64,000 bases of DNA from Catenaria anguillulae PL171 (taxonomy: Eukaryota; Blastocladiomycota; Blastocladiomycetes; Blastocladiales; Catenariaceae): positions 372,001 to 436,000 of the forward strand of contig MCFL01000004.1 of the NCBI GenBank assembly GCA_002102555.1, written 5' to 3'. Every line of letters begins with the position of its first letter. Positions within the stretch are counted from its first letter, which is position 1. A program made the position numbers and the translations under genes. This document shows positions 12,238 to 24,181 of the stretch, piece by piece. Below the pieces are notes generated by a model that was not told the DNA's origin, ran no database searches, and saw only the letters and a program-made list of their open reading frames with translations.

Positions 12238-12605
12238 CTAGAACATGGCCGAGCAAGTCCACATTTTGGCTGCGTGGACCACTTTCGGACATGTTGTCCC
12301 AACGAGCGCATTCACCACACCATGTGCCTTTCGACGTGGGACTAAGAACGTAAGCGACACATATTACCGCCACCAAGGGTACAAGCACATAATGACTTAC
12401 AGTTGGATGTCATGTTCATTTTGCGGATGAATGTCAGCTCGCTTCCGTCGGAGGTGAATCCCTCATCGTGATCGTTTGATATTGGTATACGAAGTTCAGG
12501 CTTGGCTTGGTCAAGCCCCCAGGCTACACCATCAACTCTGGCAAAACACGACTGCGCCTGCAAACAGGCCAGCCAACCAACTAACCTGAGGCGCGAGTGG
12601 TTCAA
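12238..12605 (-). CDS. Small hypothetical protein, 5' end uncertain
   Basis: A minus-strand frame down to about 12401 (with LRIPISNDHDEGFTSDGSEL) is followed by a canonical 59-nt intron, 12342-12400 (GTAAGT donor, TTCTTAG acceptor). Splicing continues the frame into RRKAHGVVNALVGTTCPKVV and a stop at 12238. The consensus splice sites and sensible continuation are the main support. The start is unclear; a further upstream exon ending near 12590 is possible. No family recognised. Confidence 0.35.
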
Positions 12606-12818
12606 ATTGCTTCCGTCGGATCACATCAACTGAACAAATCGAATTCAGAGTGAAGAGCGACAACACTTTTACTTATTAGCGTGGTAAGCGACGAACTAGC
12701 ATGATCATTCAAAACCAGGGCTCTGCCCCCTGGTTTTCCGTAGGTTGTGACATTGAATGCACTCACAGATCTACTTCAAGTTGTGACCCCACTCACTCAC
12801 GTTGTCATTTTTTTCATC

Positions 12819-14903
12819 ATGACATCCATCGGCTTCAATCGTTCCATATCGGTTGATGGGGTCACGTTCACACTCATCTCGAGTGACTCTAACAACGTTC
12901 CCGCCGCCAACTCGACGACAGTCATTCTGGGTTCCGACCAGCATGGCCAGCTCCTCGCTCAACGCTTACAAGAACTGTCAGCGCGCCTTCTCGACCCATC
13001 CTTGTCGTCTGCGGATTACGATTCCACGACCAATGAAATCGCAATGCACTCAATTCAGCTCAAGTTTGTGCGCGACCATCACTCGAGCTTCATTCATCCT
13101 GCCACGTCCAGTCAAGATCCCGATTTCTTCTTTGATACCGTCCCATTTTCGTCCACGACCGAAGCTGCTGCACGAGCCGAATACCAAACCAACGTGACAG
13201 AGGTTGCGGAAGGCGATGTGACTTCCTCGCTCTCTTCGGCTCCGCCCACAGATAACGAAAAGAGAAACGAGCAGATTCATGTCACCGCGTCAAAGTTTGG
13301 CGGGCTTGCCAAGTTCCAGCCCATCCATCTCGACAATGGTGACTCCAAGCTATTTCTCGGCCCTCGAGTTCGCCAATTCATTACGCCTCAAGGTGTCCTG
13401 CATCGCACAACGGAGCATGACCATGTTGCGTGGCAAGAGCTATTTCAAGATCTCATCTATCGGCGCGTTGGCCAAGGTTGGTTATGCCCTACATCACGAC
13501 ATGTCGTGGACGGGACTCGGTCGGTTCACCTTGTTGTATTTGCCCCTCTTCTTGTACGTCTCATCCTGCCGTCTTTTCAATCGCGCATGTGACTCACCCG
13601 CCTTGATTTTTTCCACAGTAACTGGGTCATGTGCACCATTTACAACAACCGCTACGGTAACCAGGACACGTTTCACAAGATCTGGACCGTTTTTCACATG
13701 TTTATCGTGTGTGGCCTTGCTGTCAACTCTGCAAACGCATTCGACCCGGATCCCGCCATCAACACAAGCACCCTGTTCCTCACTACGGTTGTCACGGGCA
13801 TGCTCTTGACGTACATCGCCAGCGTGATCGCATTCATCAACAACTCGCACATGCGTCCCGCCATTGCAGCCGCCATGGTCATTCGTGTTCCCGAGCTCGG
13901 CATGTACCTCTCGGCCGCGCTCACAACACCCTCAGAGCCCGACTCGACAACCCGGATGGTGCTCTGGTCGTGCGCTATTGGTCTCGCTGCGCTCAACTCG
14001 TTTGTTGCCGGATTCGCCAACCGTTTTGTACTTCGCAGGGGTTACAATGCGCTGGGATTGTCGATTGAGCACATTGTCGAGCGTTACGGCTTGTTTGTCA
14101 TTGTCACGTTAGGCGAGCTCGCGGTAGGCATTCTGTACGAGCAGTCCATGGCGATTGGCGGCATTCCGGCCCTGAGCGCTGCGCTTGGTCTCTTGATTGC
14201 GTTCGGACTCCAGTTTATCTACTTTCGTGTCGAGGCTGGCACGCACAAGGTGCAAGCACTGCGCCGAAGCTTCTATCATGGTATCTCGTGGACCTCGCTC
14301 CATGTTCCGCTGACCTGGTCAATTGTTGTCCTCGCGTCGTGCATTGCCAATCTCGTCGGACAATCAGTCAAGGCAGCATCGGCCGATTTGCAAAAGGGCA
14401 AGGTTGTCGCCGCCAACCGTTTGACTGCTGCCGCATCAGCCGCGTCAAGCGAGTTCCCCATTGCGCTCGCCGCGGGAGCCTCACCCACGTCCGATGCAAG
14501 TCCGCTCAGTGTCGCGCCGTTCCACCACTGGCTGTTCTGGGCATCGCTCGTCGTTTGTTTCGTTGTCATGGGCATTCTCGGTCGATTGCATGTTCCCCGG
14601 CAGGAATCCTGTAAAGCAGTGGCTCTCGCCAACCACGCTCACTCTTTCGCGATTTGGATTTGCTGCGCTGTTTATCGCAGTCAGTTTTGTCGGTGAGGCC
14701 TTGCACTTTGCGCCGCTGGCCGAGCTGAGCGCTGCTGCTTTCTCGTGGCAGTTGCGAGTTTGGTCGAGGAGCTCGGTCGGCTGCCGCCTCCAGTGTGGAT
14801 TCACGGAGGCACAGGCGGCCGGTCCAAGGCAGAGCAGGGTGAGTCAGAGGCGCTTGGCAGGAGTGATTGTGAGCCATGTATAGATTCCGATGTCCGTCCG
14901 TAA
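12819..14903 (+). CDS. Low-temperature-requirement A (LtrA) family multi-pass membrane protein
   Basis: Start ATG at 12819. A hydrophilic N-terminal region of about 200 residues precedes the LtrA core: HDHVAWQELFQDLIY, then ALAKVGYALHHD, then helices with NNRYGNQDTFHKIWTVFHM, IRVPELGMYLSAAL and the hallmark HIVERYGLFVIVTLGE. Bacterial LtrA was named from a Listeria cold-growth mutant; its molecular role in fungi is not established. One intron, 13554-13618 (65 nt, GTACGT...CACAG), is clear. Frame changes without introns occur near 13463 (LIY|GALAK), near 14603 (VPRQ|NPVKQW) and near 14735 (T-run, before LVAVASLVEELG). The last frame stops at 14903. The gene is either decayed or affected by indel errors. 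Confidence 0.75.
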
Positions 14904-15213
14904 ACATGCAATCCATTCGCCTTTGAAAATGTCTCGCGTTGGACTGATGGGAAGGTGAGAGTGTTGGCCGACAGCCGCCAGCCATCGAAATTGTCAGCAC
15001 ATTGATTGCGTGATCCAAAGCGTGGACGCGTCGATCGTTGCGTTTTCCGATCCAAATGGCGGCCATCTGTCTGCACTGCTGTATGCAGCCACACCTCTCC
15101 GCCTCGACGATAAATGCTGCCCGTTCCCCTCCTTCAACCGCGCGTCCATACACTTGAACCTGTGAGCCAAACCCTCCATCCGCCTTTCGATACCAACAAT
15201 CACAAAATACAAC
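14904..15213. other. Intergenic between LtrA and cytochrome b561-like genes
   Basis: 310 nt, including the presumed promoter of the downstream gene. Nothing else recognised. Confidence 0.5.
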
Positions 15214-15923
15214 ATGAGCTCGTCGTCATTCCACGATTCCGTCGACGAAACGACCCCCATTCTGCCCCAATCCGCGACCCCGGCCGCCCGGTCATGCTGC
15301 GTCAAAAAGTACCCAACTTTGCACCTGACCTCGGTCGTGGCCCTCTTTGCGGCGCTCTTTAGCGCCTCGACCTACGTCTCGTTCCTGCAACTCAAGGACG
15401 GCTTCTCCCTGTTTGCCTTACATCCCATCCTCATGATCCACGCCTTTGTCTTTGCGACTTTGGCCGTTGCCTTCACCAATCCCGCCGGCACTTGCTCTCG
15501 CAACCCATCTTCAAGTCATTTGCGGTCCCGCCAACGTTCACACCCCCCTCGCGGCCGTCGCCGTGCTTTCCGCGACCGCCGGACTCGCCATCATGGTTTA
15601 CATCAAGGCGTCCGAGGGCGAAGCGCACTTTGACTCGCCGCACTCGATCGCAGGCTTGGTCACGGTGCTTCTGTGCTCGCACAAGGGTTTGTTGGCGCCA
15701 CGGGCAAGTACGCGCCGAGCATTTACGGAGGAGTGATTCGCGCGCGCAAGTGTTGAGGACAGTGCATCGCAAGACGGGCTATGTTGTGCTGGCGGGTTTG
15801 CCACGGCATTGTGGTTGGTGTCGAGTATTTGGGCTTGCCAGAGGGAGTGATGCGGGCACGGCGCTCAAGGTGGTGGTCGTCGGTAGTGTTGTTGGAACGG
15901 TTGCAAGGGTCTTGTATGTGTAA
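15214..15923 (+). CDS. Cytochrome b561-like transmembrane electron-transfer protein, multiply frameshifted
   Basis: Start ATG at 15214. The fused series reads as a small six-helix b561-type protein: helix with VALFAALFSASTYVSFLQL, then FSLFALHPILMIHAFVFATL (a His in the position of a haem ligand), LLSQPIFKSFA, NVHTPLAAVAVLSATAGLAI, FDSPHSIAGLVTVLL (second His), ATGKYAPSIYGGVIRAR, LRTVHRKTGYVVLAGL (third His) and ATALWLVSSIWACQRE, ending with VVGTVARVLYV at 15923. About six frame changes fall between roughly 15490 and 15850, with no introns at those points. The family assignment rests on helix order and His spacing. With this lesion density it may be a pseudogene. Confidence 0.6.
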
Positions 15924-16071
15924 GTGGCCAAGGTTGGTTGTTGTTGCGCAAGAAGACGAGTCTGGTTTTTTTCAGTACCCGTGTGTCATTCTCGTTGCAC
16001 AAACATTTTGTATATATTTCGCTAAATTTCTCGCATCTGATGCTCTCCTGAAAGTCTTGGTGCCAATCAGC

Positions 16072-17420
16072 TCACGACGAATGCCGCGCGTCACTGTTCC
16101 CTCCGACTGCGGCAGTCGTTAATCCGACGCTCATCCCAATCGGTGGCAACATGGCCGTCTTATTCAACTCGCCAACCACCTGGTGTGCTGTTCCTAACAT
16201 CTCAGGATCTGCATGTGGTACCAGCTCCATCATGGAATCCACCCTTGACTCGCGAGCAGTACCAAACTGCTGAAGCGACCTACCGGACCGAATGGACGAT
16301 GGCGATGTGGACAACTGTGAGCTGCTGGCCCGGCCTGCTGTGATGGATTGAAGCAGCGGTAGGATAGCCGCGTGTTTGGCGTCGAGTTCATTGGCGCTAG
16401 GACTCACGACCGATCGTGGACGACGTGAAGAAGTGGAGATTTGGCGATGGTGCGCGCTCGTTGTGTTTGCGGGCGGAGGCACGGATGGGCGCTGAGGAAG
16501 TGCCAATGAAACTGGCTCTGGAAGCGGGGCAGATGGTGAGCGATTTGGATGGCGCGCGGGTGCAGACGCGTCCTTGTCCTGGTTATCTATGACGTTTGCG
16601 ATTCGAGACCGTGGCCGTTGGCTGACGGTGGCTGTCAATGACGGATTGGATCCATCTTCGATATGTACAGTTCGTCGAGGAGATTCCCGAACGAGCACGT
16701 CCGCGCTCACAAACGATGCGAGCTGTTTCTTGACTTGTGTCGAGACGGCCTCGGATGTTGCGAGCCGTTTCTTGACGGCATCCAGCTCAACTGCTTGCTT
16801 GGACACAAGGGCCCGCATCGCCTCCAGTTGGCTGTCCCGCTCCGTCATTGTTTCTTGCAGCTGCACAATCACCGAGTCCCGTTCCTTGACTTGTGAGGAT
16901 AGCGTCTGAAAGAGGGCGGCGAACTGAGCGGTTGTCTGCGATGATTGGGATGCAAACGCGGACAGGGCCAATGTGGATGCAGCTTCTGCGTTGATGAGTT
17001 GTTCGGTCAGGCTTGCCAGGAAGGGAAACGAGCTTTCGTGCGTCTCGGTCTGGGTTGCCATTTCAGCTTGCGAATGCGACTGAGGATCGGTGGGTATAAG
17101 CTCCGACAACTGATCCACTGTACGATGGCGCCATTATTGGACAAGGTCAGTCATTCCAATCGACCAAGTCTGCACATGGGTCGCAGTCTATAGATTGACA
17201 TACATGCACACGCTTGCTGCAATCGCCCAATCTCATCATGAAGAAGCCTCAATGATTCAGTGTGCTACACAGTCACAAAAGGTGTTACTTGAAGCGTCCA
17301 AGCGTGCTTGCGGAAAAGAAGTCGGCGACAAACCTGAGACTTCAAGGTAGCGACAGTGCGCTCCAAGTCAGCCACGCGTCGCCTCATTTGGGCGTCCGTA
17401 TCATGATCAAATGTGGACAT
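16072..17420 (-). CDS. Coiled-coil protein of unknown function
   Basis: Three exons, 17420-17334, 17264-17204 and 17117-16072, with introns of 69 and 86 nt, give 397 residues in one intact frame. The N-terminal third is heptad-rich (MRRRVADLERTVATLKSQ in exon 1, LRLLHDEIGRLQQACA in exon 2) and continues as a long coiled coil to about residue 180 (VKERDSVIVQLQETMTERD). The C-terminal half is Ser/Pro/Arg-rich and probably disordered, with SPSSIRSGRSLQQFGTAR near the end. This layout suits a scaffold or cytoskeletal adaptor, but no specific family is recognised. The gene is clean, unlike its left neighbours. Confidence 0.7.
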
Positions 17421-17951
17421 GGCAGGATTTGCTGAGGGTTTATTGTCGATTTGGCTGCAGTTGCAAAAACATACATTGTCCACTTTGCGTTGCCGAGGAA
17501 TGAAATGTCTGCACAAGTTGGCTGGCCAATGCCGACGCGTCACCGCCTTCAACTCAAGATGCCACGCGCCCGTCAACCGCCAATCGAGACTTCTGGCTTG
17601 AGATTCACTGAGAGGGAGATGCGCATTCATGCGACGCCCGCCTCCTGTGCTTGAAAGATTTCGGGCTCGCGACCGAGGCTCTTTACCGACAGCCAGCTGG
17701 GAACGAGTGACTCACGGCGGACTGGACCTGATTGCTGGTCATGCAGCGCAGAACTAGCTGTAAAATATCAAATGTCTTGCCAAATCGGGTGGCGAATGAC
17801 TCACCGAGTTTTGATCAGTCGGCCAACGTTAACAAAACATAAGAAGAAGAAATGACCTTTTCCTGTCTCTCTCTTGATGATGTACATCAATGCTACATAC
17901 GTAAAGCGGCCAATCAATCAGATGGAATCGAATTGCACACACACACCCACC
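17421..17951. other. Intergenic, divergent promoters
   Basis: About 530 nt between the minus-strand coiled-coil gene and the plus-strand ubiquitin-like gene. It should hold both promoters. A short CA-rich run lies at 17936-17952, just before the downstream ATG. Confidence 0.5.
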
Positions 17952-18986
17952 ATGTTCAACTCGAAAAACACCGCCAATGGCTCCCCCAGCTCCGCGGACG
18001 CCAAGCCTGCTTTCAACTTCTCCTTCCCCGACCCCCCCGCCGGCGCCAACACCGTTTTCGCTGCCTCTCCTCCCCCGGCCGTCGCCCGCGGCCGCCGCCA
18101 GCCAGTCAACCGGCTCGACACCATCGACCTGGCCGCCATCCGCACTCACTTTGCAAAGGAACACCCAAACTATGCTGTGACTCAAGCCTGATCGAAGCCG
18201 AGTACCGCAAGTTTCTTGCCATCAAGCAGCAGCATGCTGACAAGGAAGGTCTGCTGTTTGCCGCGCCGCCCGCCATTGTTGCCTTTTGGCGCACGCATGT
18301 CATGCACACGGCTTCGTATTCGGCCATGTGGCAAGCCGCCAGCGTCGAGCTGCACTTTGAGCCCGTGTTGAATCAAGTAGATCACGTGTCGTACAGGCGC
18401 CGCATCGGCAACACGGTTGCAGTGTATCGTGCCATGTATGGAAAGGATCCAAGGGATGTGGATCCTGTCGTTTGGGATGAAATTGTTGACGTGGCAGACG
18501 AGGAAGAAGCGTCCAACAAGCTCCCGGCGGCGGCTGACGTTGCTGCTCCAGCTCCCGACAAGACCAAGGTCGAGCTACGGCGCCGTCCGACACTCCCCAA
18601 TTGGCCCCCCGCAGCAACCGTTGTGCCCGCGCCGGCGCCCACTGGTTCCCAACAACCCGCCCAAGAACTGACGAGCCCATGCCCGAGTTTGACCCGGACA
18701 CGTTATACGATTCGGACGCCGAGGACGCGGCTGAACAAGACATGTCCCAAGTGTGGTCACTTACCATCAAGAGCATCACTGGCCAGGTTTACCAATACGA
18801 TTTAAAAAGGACATTCAAGTGGGGCAACTCAAGCATGTGATCGAGAGGCGCGATGGGCTGCCGCCGTGCATGCAGCGGCTCATTTTCTCGGGCAAGCAGC
18901 TGCAGAATTTTGCTTGGTTGAAGAAGGATGAGGGGCTGGTGGATGGATCCGTAATGCATTTGGTGGTCAGGTTGCGTGGGTGTTAG
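17952..18986 (+). CDS. Ubiquitin-like family member 1 (ends RLRGC), frameshifted
   Basis: Start ATG at 17952. A Ser/Ala/Pro-rich leader precedes the family N-terminal domain: IDLAAIRTHFAKEHPN, EAEYRKFLAIKQQHADKEG, FWRTHVMHTASYSAMW and YRAMYGKDP. A Pro/Ala-rich, then acidic linker (FDPDTLYDSDAEDAAEQD) leads to the ubiquitin-like domain (WSLTIKSITGQVYQYDL, QRLIFSGKQLQNFAWL, MHLVVRLRGC) and stop TAG at 18984-18986. One-base frame changes are needed near 18181, 18660 and 18830. The reconstructed order matches the intact paralogue at 39521-40267. Function is unknown: the C-terminus is Gly-Cys rather than Gly-Gly. Confidence 0.65.
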
Positions 18987-19281
18987 CTTGTGTCTGTTTG
19001 CCTGTCCCTTTGCTCCAATTGTAATTGCATATGTACATATCTTTTCCGACGCACATGCCCATGCCAGATCCCTGTCGACCTCTCGCGGCAGATTCTCATC
19101 GATGCCGAGTGTCCGTGGGCCGGTGCGTGAGCCTGCGGTGACTGCGTCTCACAGGAAAAAAATGAAAATGAGCTCTACCGGATCACACGAGTCTCAGCAT
19201 TTTCCTGGGTACACACCACACCAGATGCAAACCAATGTATATGCACACTCTCAAAGCCGACCTCGCTCGCCTACCACGGCC

Positions 19282-19707
19282 ATGGCCACTCGCTTAACCG
19301 CCACCATGACCATACTCGGCTCCTTCGATCGCATCTCCTCACCCAGAACCATATTGGCCAAGATCGACCCTGTCTGTCATCCGGGCCCTCTTCGAACGCC
19401 ATTACCCGGACTGGGCTGATGTCTCGTACAAACATCGTCGAGTTCGAGTATCGCCGCTTTTTGCAACTCAAGTTGCACCACGGCGACTCGGATGGCTCCA
19501 TGCTTGCCGCCTCGCCGCTCATCAGTCCATTTTGGCAAATTCATGCCCTTGACTCCTGCTGGTCAACTGAAGTACTTGATTCAAGATAAGCAAAGGCTTG
19601 ATTTTCAAAGGAAAACAAGTGACAAAAATTTCAAGTGTTTGAGACAGGATTACGGGATGCACGATGGGGCTGTGGTCCATATCGTGTGAAGGTTGCGTGG
19701 GTGTTGA
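19282..19707 (+). pseudogene. Ubiquitin-like family member 2, internally deleted remnant
   Basis: A tandem remnant about 300 nt after member 1. It retains the N-terminal domain start (LSVIRALFERHYPDWAD), then VEFEYRRFLQLKLHHGDSDG and FWQIHALDS. The sequence then jumps into the middle of the ubiquitin-like domain (LKYLIQDKQRLDFQRK, DYGMHDGAVVHIV). A TGA interrupts the frame immediately before RLRGC, which is still readable and followed by TGA at 19705-19707. Loss of the middle third, frameshifts and the stop make this a pseudogene. Confidence 0.7.
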
Positions 19708-20130
19708 AAATGCACTGTACATCAATGTATGTACATATGTGTGGACACTTGCTCTTGAACCCACTCTATGCATGAATGAATGCTGTCATTTCTGTGAGAC
19801 AGGAATGATCTGTGAAAACGATCGGCGTGCCAAATTCAAGTGGCTCAGCTTCGCAACGCACACTGGTGAACTATGATAGTAATCTGCGCAAACCTCAGAT
19901 GTGGGTAACATGACCGACAGTCGAGGCCCATTTTGTGAACGAGACTCTGTGCATTGTACGCTTTCCTGCCGCTACTACAGGAATCCGTGGGAATTTACCG
20001 TTGCCGGCTCGTTTGACTGACATCACAGCTCCCTCAACAGTGTGTCCTGTCATCCAGGTCTCCATCTAACGTCTCGCACTCGACCACACGTCTCCCATCG
20101 ACACTTTTGCCGTCCATTCTATTCTTGACC
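19708..20130. other. Intergenic, no gene recognised
   Basis: About 420 nt, presumed promoter of the F-box gene. Nothing else seen. Confidence 0.5.
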
Positions 20131-23100
20131 ATGTTGGCAAACGGCGACCCGGCCGCCGAACTGCCCGTCAAGGTCAAGCGGTCAAAGTCAAAGGCGGCCA
20201 AATCGGCCAATGGCGAATTCACTGACTCCGTGCTTGAACCCGATGCGCTTGCTGTCGACACAGCCAAGGTCAAAAAGTCAAAGTCAAAGTCTCGCTCGCG
20301 CAAGGCCAAGGATGGCGAGCAAGAGGATGATGCAGTGATGCTTGCCAAGGCCGTCGAGGCCGTGTCTCTGCAACAGGCGGCCGAGTCCTCAAAGAAGCGG
20401 TCCAAGTCAAAGGCTGCACCAACCGACGAGAATGGCCAGCCCAAAATCGCACCTGTCCCCTCGTCGACCAGCCGCTCGCGCAAGCAGTCGGAATCTTCAA
20501 CCGCACCCGTCAAGCCCGCCACCTCTTGGGCCGCGGCCGCTGGCGGGAGCAGCGCTTCAAACGGTAGCAACAACAACAACAGCAAGTGCAAGCCCTCGCC
20601 CACATCCACTCTCAGGGCAACGACCCCGCCCACCGAACCCATTGACCTGCCTCGCGACCTCGACTCGGAAACGGCCGCCGCCATCCTCGCCGCCCTGCCC
20701 AAGCCCAGTCGCAGGAACCGCGTGTGATTTCCATCCGCGATCTCATCATCAAGCACGCAAAGAAACCGCCCCCGCCGCCACGCAACCGCCGTTACAAGCT
20801 CCGTCTTCTCGATTTGCCCAATGACATTCTGCACTTGCTCTACGACCGTCTTTCGCCCACCGACATGATCACTCTGGCCACCACGTCCAAGACGGCTTCT
20901 CGCACTGTGCTTCCACACCTTTACTTCCATGCACGCGTGTGCTCGATCCGGTCTCTGCGCGGCCTCTACTTTGCCGTGTCCAAGCACCCGGAAGCCTTTG
21001 GCGAAGCCGTGCGCTCGATTGTCGTGACGCGCACCTTTATTGACGAGGCACAAATTGATCTGGACACGGGATTGGGTGAAGGCATCAAGATTGTGCCCGA
21101 GTCGGGCATTCCGTCGTCGCACGGCATCAAGGCGTTTGGTTCCGAGTTTGTGCGCACGCTGCCCATGGTATGGCTCGCCAAAGTCGCCGAACTATGCCCC
21201 AACATCAAGGGCATTGACCTGTCGCCTGCATCGGGCGGCGCGTTCCGTCCGGGGCTTAACCTCGGGTTTCTCGACCTGGCAAACGTGTTGCGCGAACGTG
21301 GCGCTTGGTTCCAGCCGCCCGAGTCGTTCCCGTGTCGACCATTTTGGTCAAGCAAAAGAATGCAAAGGGCCAGGTCGTTGATGGTTTGTTCCACGTGAGT
21401 TCATGGATTTTGGCCGCAAGGTGATGGACGTGAGCAACAATGTCGTGTCGTCACGGCTGGTCGAGCTCAACCTGTACCCATTCCACGAGCTGGTCCCTGG
21501 TGGCAAGCGCGAGCATGCCGGCTGGAAGATTCGGAACGTGACCTTGTTTGACCCAGTACCCTTCAACCCGCACTTTGACGTGGACCTGGTTCGCCACGGT
21601 GACGTGTACGAAACGGTGGGCATTGACCTTGACGAGGCATTCCGGTTCGAGCTGCCGCATATTAATCCCAACGGCGCATCGGCGTCGTGGCGTGGCAAGC
21701 GCGTGACGCTGTGGGGCGATGTTGTGCACAACACGTTTAGCACGCTCACGCGGTTCGGGCTCGACAAGTCGGTGTGCCGGTCAGTGATTTGCCGGGGCGA
21801 CGCCTTTTATTCGTTTGATGTCAACAATCCCAACGCGTATGGGGTTCTCATGCGTCAAACCTTGGCGTTTGTTTCGAGCTTGCGCGCGTCACCCTGGCGC
21901 GCACTCAACCGACTTGTGCTTGGCCCGCCCATGTTCTTGCTGCAGTCTGCCAAACCAACCGTCCAATTCTTCCGAGACGCTGCTGTTGGCATGCCCAATC
22001 TTGTCGACCTGACTCTGCTTACGTGCCATGCCCCTGTCAACTTTGTCCTGGCCGTGGTTGAACCTTTAATTCGCCGCCCGCGCCGTCCCCTACGTGCACT
22101 CACCATTTCTCGGCACGCCGATTACTCCGAGGAAGAAGAGGGAGAGCAAGGTATCAACCCTGTCAGCCACTGGCCTTTGCCAACGTCACCTAGCTCCATG
22201 ACAGATGGCCCGCGTGGCGAGCCGCGCCTGGCCCGCTTCTCAGTTCACGACTCGGTGGGCGTGGACACGTTCTGGGCCAACAATGCGTCGCAAATGCCGT
22301 TTAGGCTCATGGAGCTCATGCACCCGAGCATCATCACGTCGCTCAAGTCCATCAACCTGTACGGCATGGCGTTTGCCGGCACGACGCTTGCGCACCCAAT
22401 CGACGACGCATCCTTTGTCCCGTTCTTCCAGGTGCCCGCCACGGCCGTCCCGCTGGCCGCCATCTCGTTTGCCAATCTGCGCACGCTCGCCATCGACTCT
22501 GTCGCCATTGAACACGCCGTATCCACCGACTGGACCGCAGTCGACTATGACGAGTCGCTCCCACGCGTCCCGCCCGCGCCCGGTGTGTTGCTGGCCGACC
22601 TGTTGCCCACATGCCCCGTGCTCGAATGCCTCATCATTGACGTGTGGCGGTTCGCGTACCTGCCGCCCGCTGAGCAAGTCATGCAATTCGTCAAAGTGCT
22701 GCAAAAGTTCCCGACGCTGCGCATGGCGTGCTTTGCAATCACGCGCCTGTCAAAGGAGCACTTGCGCGAGCTGTACCGGCGCGTGTACTTGCCCGGGCCC
22801 GACGGCAACGTGCCGTTCCCGAATCTCATGCGCTTGTTTGTGTCGAATCGCGACGAGTCTGAAGGCGCCGTGCAGCCGACGGCCGCACAGATTGTTGCCC
22901 AGGGAAGGCCAAAGTCCACGTTGAAAAAGAAGGGCGCCGCAGGGAAGAAGCACCAGGTGACGGCCGAGCTAGATAGTGATGGGATGACGACGATGATGGG
23001 TTCCATGTTGGTGGTGGTGGGGCCATGGCTGAGTTGGACTGGGCTGATTCCGATGATGACATGCCCGCCCCGCCTCCGCAAGCCAAGGGTAAGGGTAAGG

Positions 23101-23711
23101 GCAGCGGTAACGCCCATTTCAATGCCAAGTCGCCGTCGCCGCAGTTGCCGGTGCCAGCTGCCAACCAAGACCAAAACGAGCCGTTCAAGAAGAAGAAGAA
23201 AAAGAAGAACAAGAACAAGGACGAACCGCCGCCCGTGGACCCAGCCGTCGAAGACGAGCGCATTGAGCTTGAGTCTGTTGCTGCGGCTGCCGCCACTGTT
23301 GCACTCAACGACCCCTCGGTGCCCATGCCGCCACCACCCTCATACACGGGCCTGTTTGCCTCTGGCCCTGGCCACGCGCGCTTGCGCGACGTCAAGTTCC
23401 CCGTGCCCGTGGAGCTCACGCCCGTGGAAATGGAGGAAGAGTTCCCTGTGCTGGATCAAGAATTGTGGGAGGGCGACGAGTGCATGTGCGGGCAACGCGT
23501 GGTTGGCGTCCACAAGACGGTGTGGATTGATCCCCTGGATGGCGCAACCGTTTGCCATCGGTGCTGCTACTGGCGCCAGGTCAGGGTGGCTGCGGATCCG
23601 TTGCGGCCTGTTGGACCCGGGTTCAAGAAGGTGATTGCGTGTGCTTACCCGGAAGATTACATTGAGTTTATCAACATGAAGGCGTGGATGGAGGTCGATC
23701 TCGATTTGTGA
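20131..23711 (+). CDS. F-box protein with leucine-rich-type body and C-terminal zinc-binding-like module
   Basis: Start ATG at 20131. A Lys/Ser-rich N-terminus of about 190 residues is followed by an F-box (LRLLDLPNDILHLLYDRLSP, then ATTSKTASRTVLPHLYFHAR). A body of about 600 residues contains spaced leucine-rich strands (SSRLVELNLYPFHELVP, NLVDLTLLTCHAPVNFV, SLKSINLYGMAFAGT). F-box proteins recruit substrates to SCF ubiquitin ligases. The C-terminus has an acidic segment, a Lys run (KKKKKKKNKNKD) and a Cys module: C-M-C...C-H-R-C-C within about 30 residues. Frame changes without introns lie near 20702, 21330 (C-run), 21393 and 22983. The second and third thirds are otherwise long and open. 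Partner and substrate are unknown. Confidence 0.7.
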
Positions 23712-24181
23712 TTTTGCTCTTGTCGGTCGGTGTTTGATGCCCCTCTGTTGATCTGGATTGGTTGCGAGTGCTTTTGTTTTGTCTTGTCCATTGTTTCCTT
23801 CACTTGTTCCGAGTTTGTATGTCATGGGTTTTGGTTGCGTGTCGACGGTGTGCTGTGGTGTTCTCTTTTGTTGTCATGTCTGTGGCTCCCATCCTTGATC
23901 GCTTCAACCTTTTCTTTTCTGTATAATTTCCTTGCTACCATCCGATAATCGAGAATGGAGCCTGGTCAACCACCATGCGCAGAAGCCAACGGCCACGAAG
24001 TCAATCCTTTCCATACACACGAAAACACAAAAGGAGAAACCACACGATGGCTTCGAAAAAAACCATAACATGAACAAGAAAGGGAGCAATCGCCGCTCTC
24101 GACCATACCCGCTCGCAAACGCGCCGTATTCCATGCACAGCATTGACAATGGTCATAACTGAAGTCACGTCAACACTCATT
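23712..24181. other. Intergenic, convergent 3' ends
   Basis: About 470 nt between the 3' ends of the F-box gene (+) and lectin gene A (-). It is T-rich near 23830-23930 and A-rich on the other strand near 24000-24080, as expected for two 3' regions. No gene seen. Confidence 0.5.

Noticed and set aside
20034-21122. 362-residue minus-strand open frame antisense to the F-box gene
   Set aside because: The plus-strand frame carries the F-box and a coherent N-terminus; the antisense frame is a compositional shadow.
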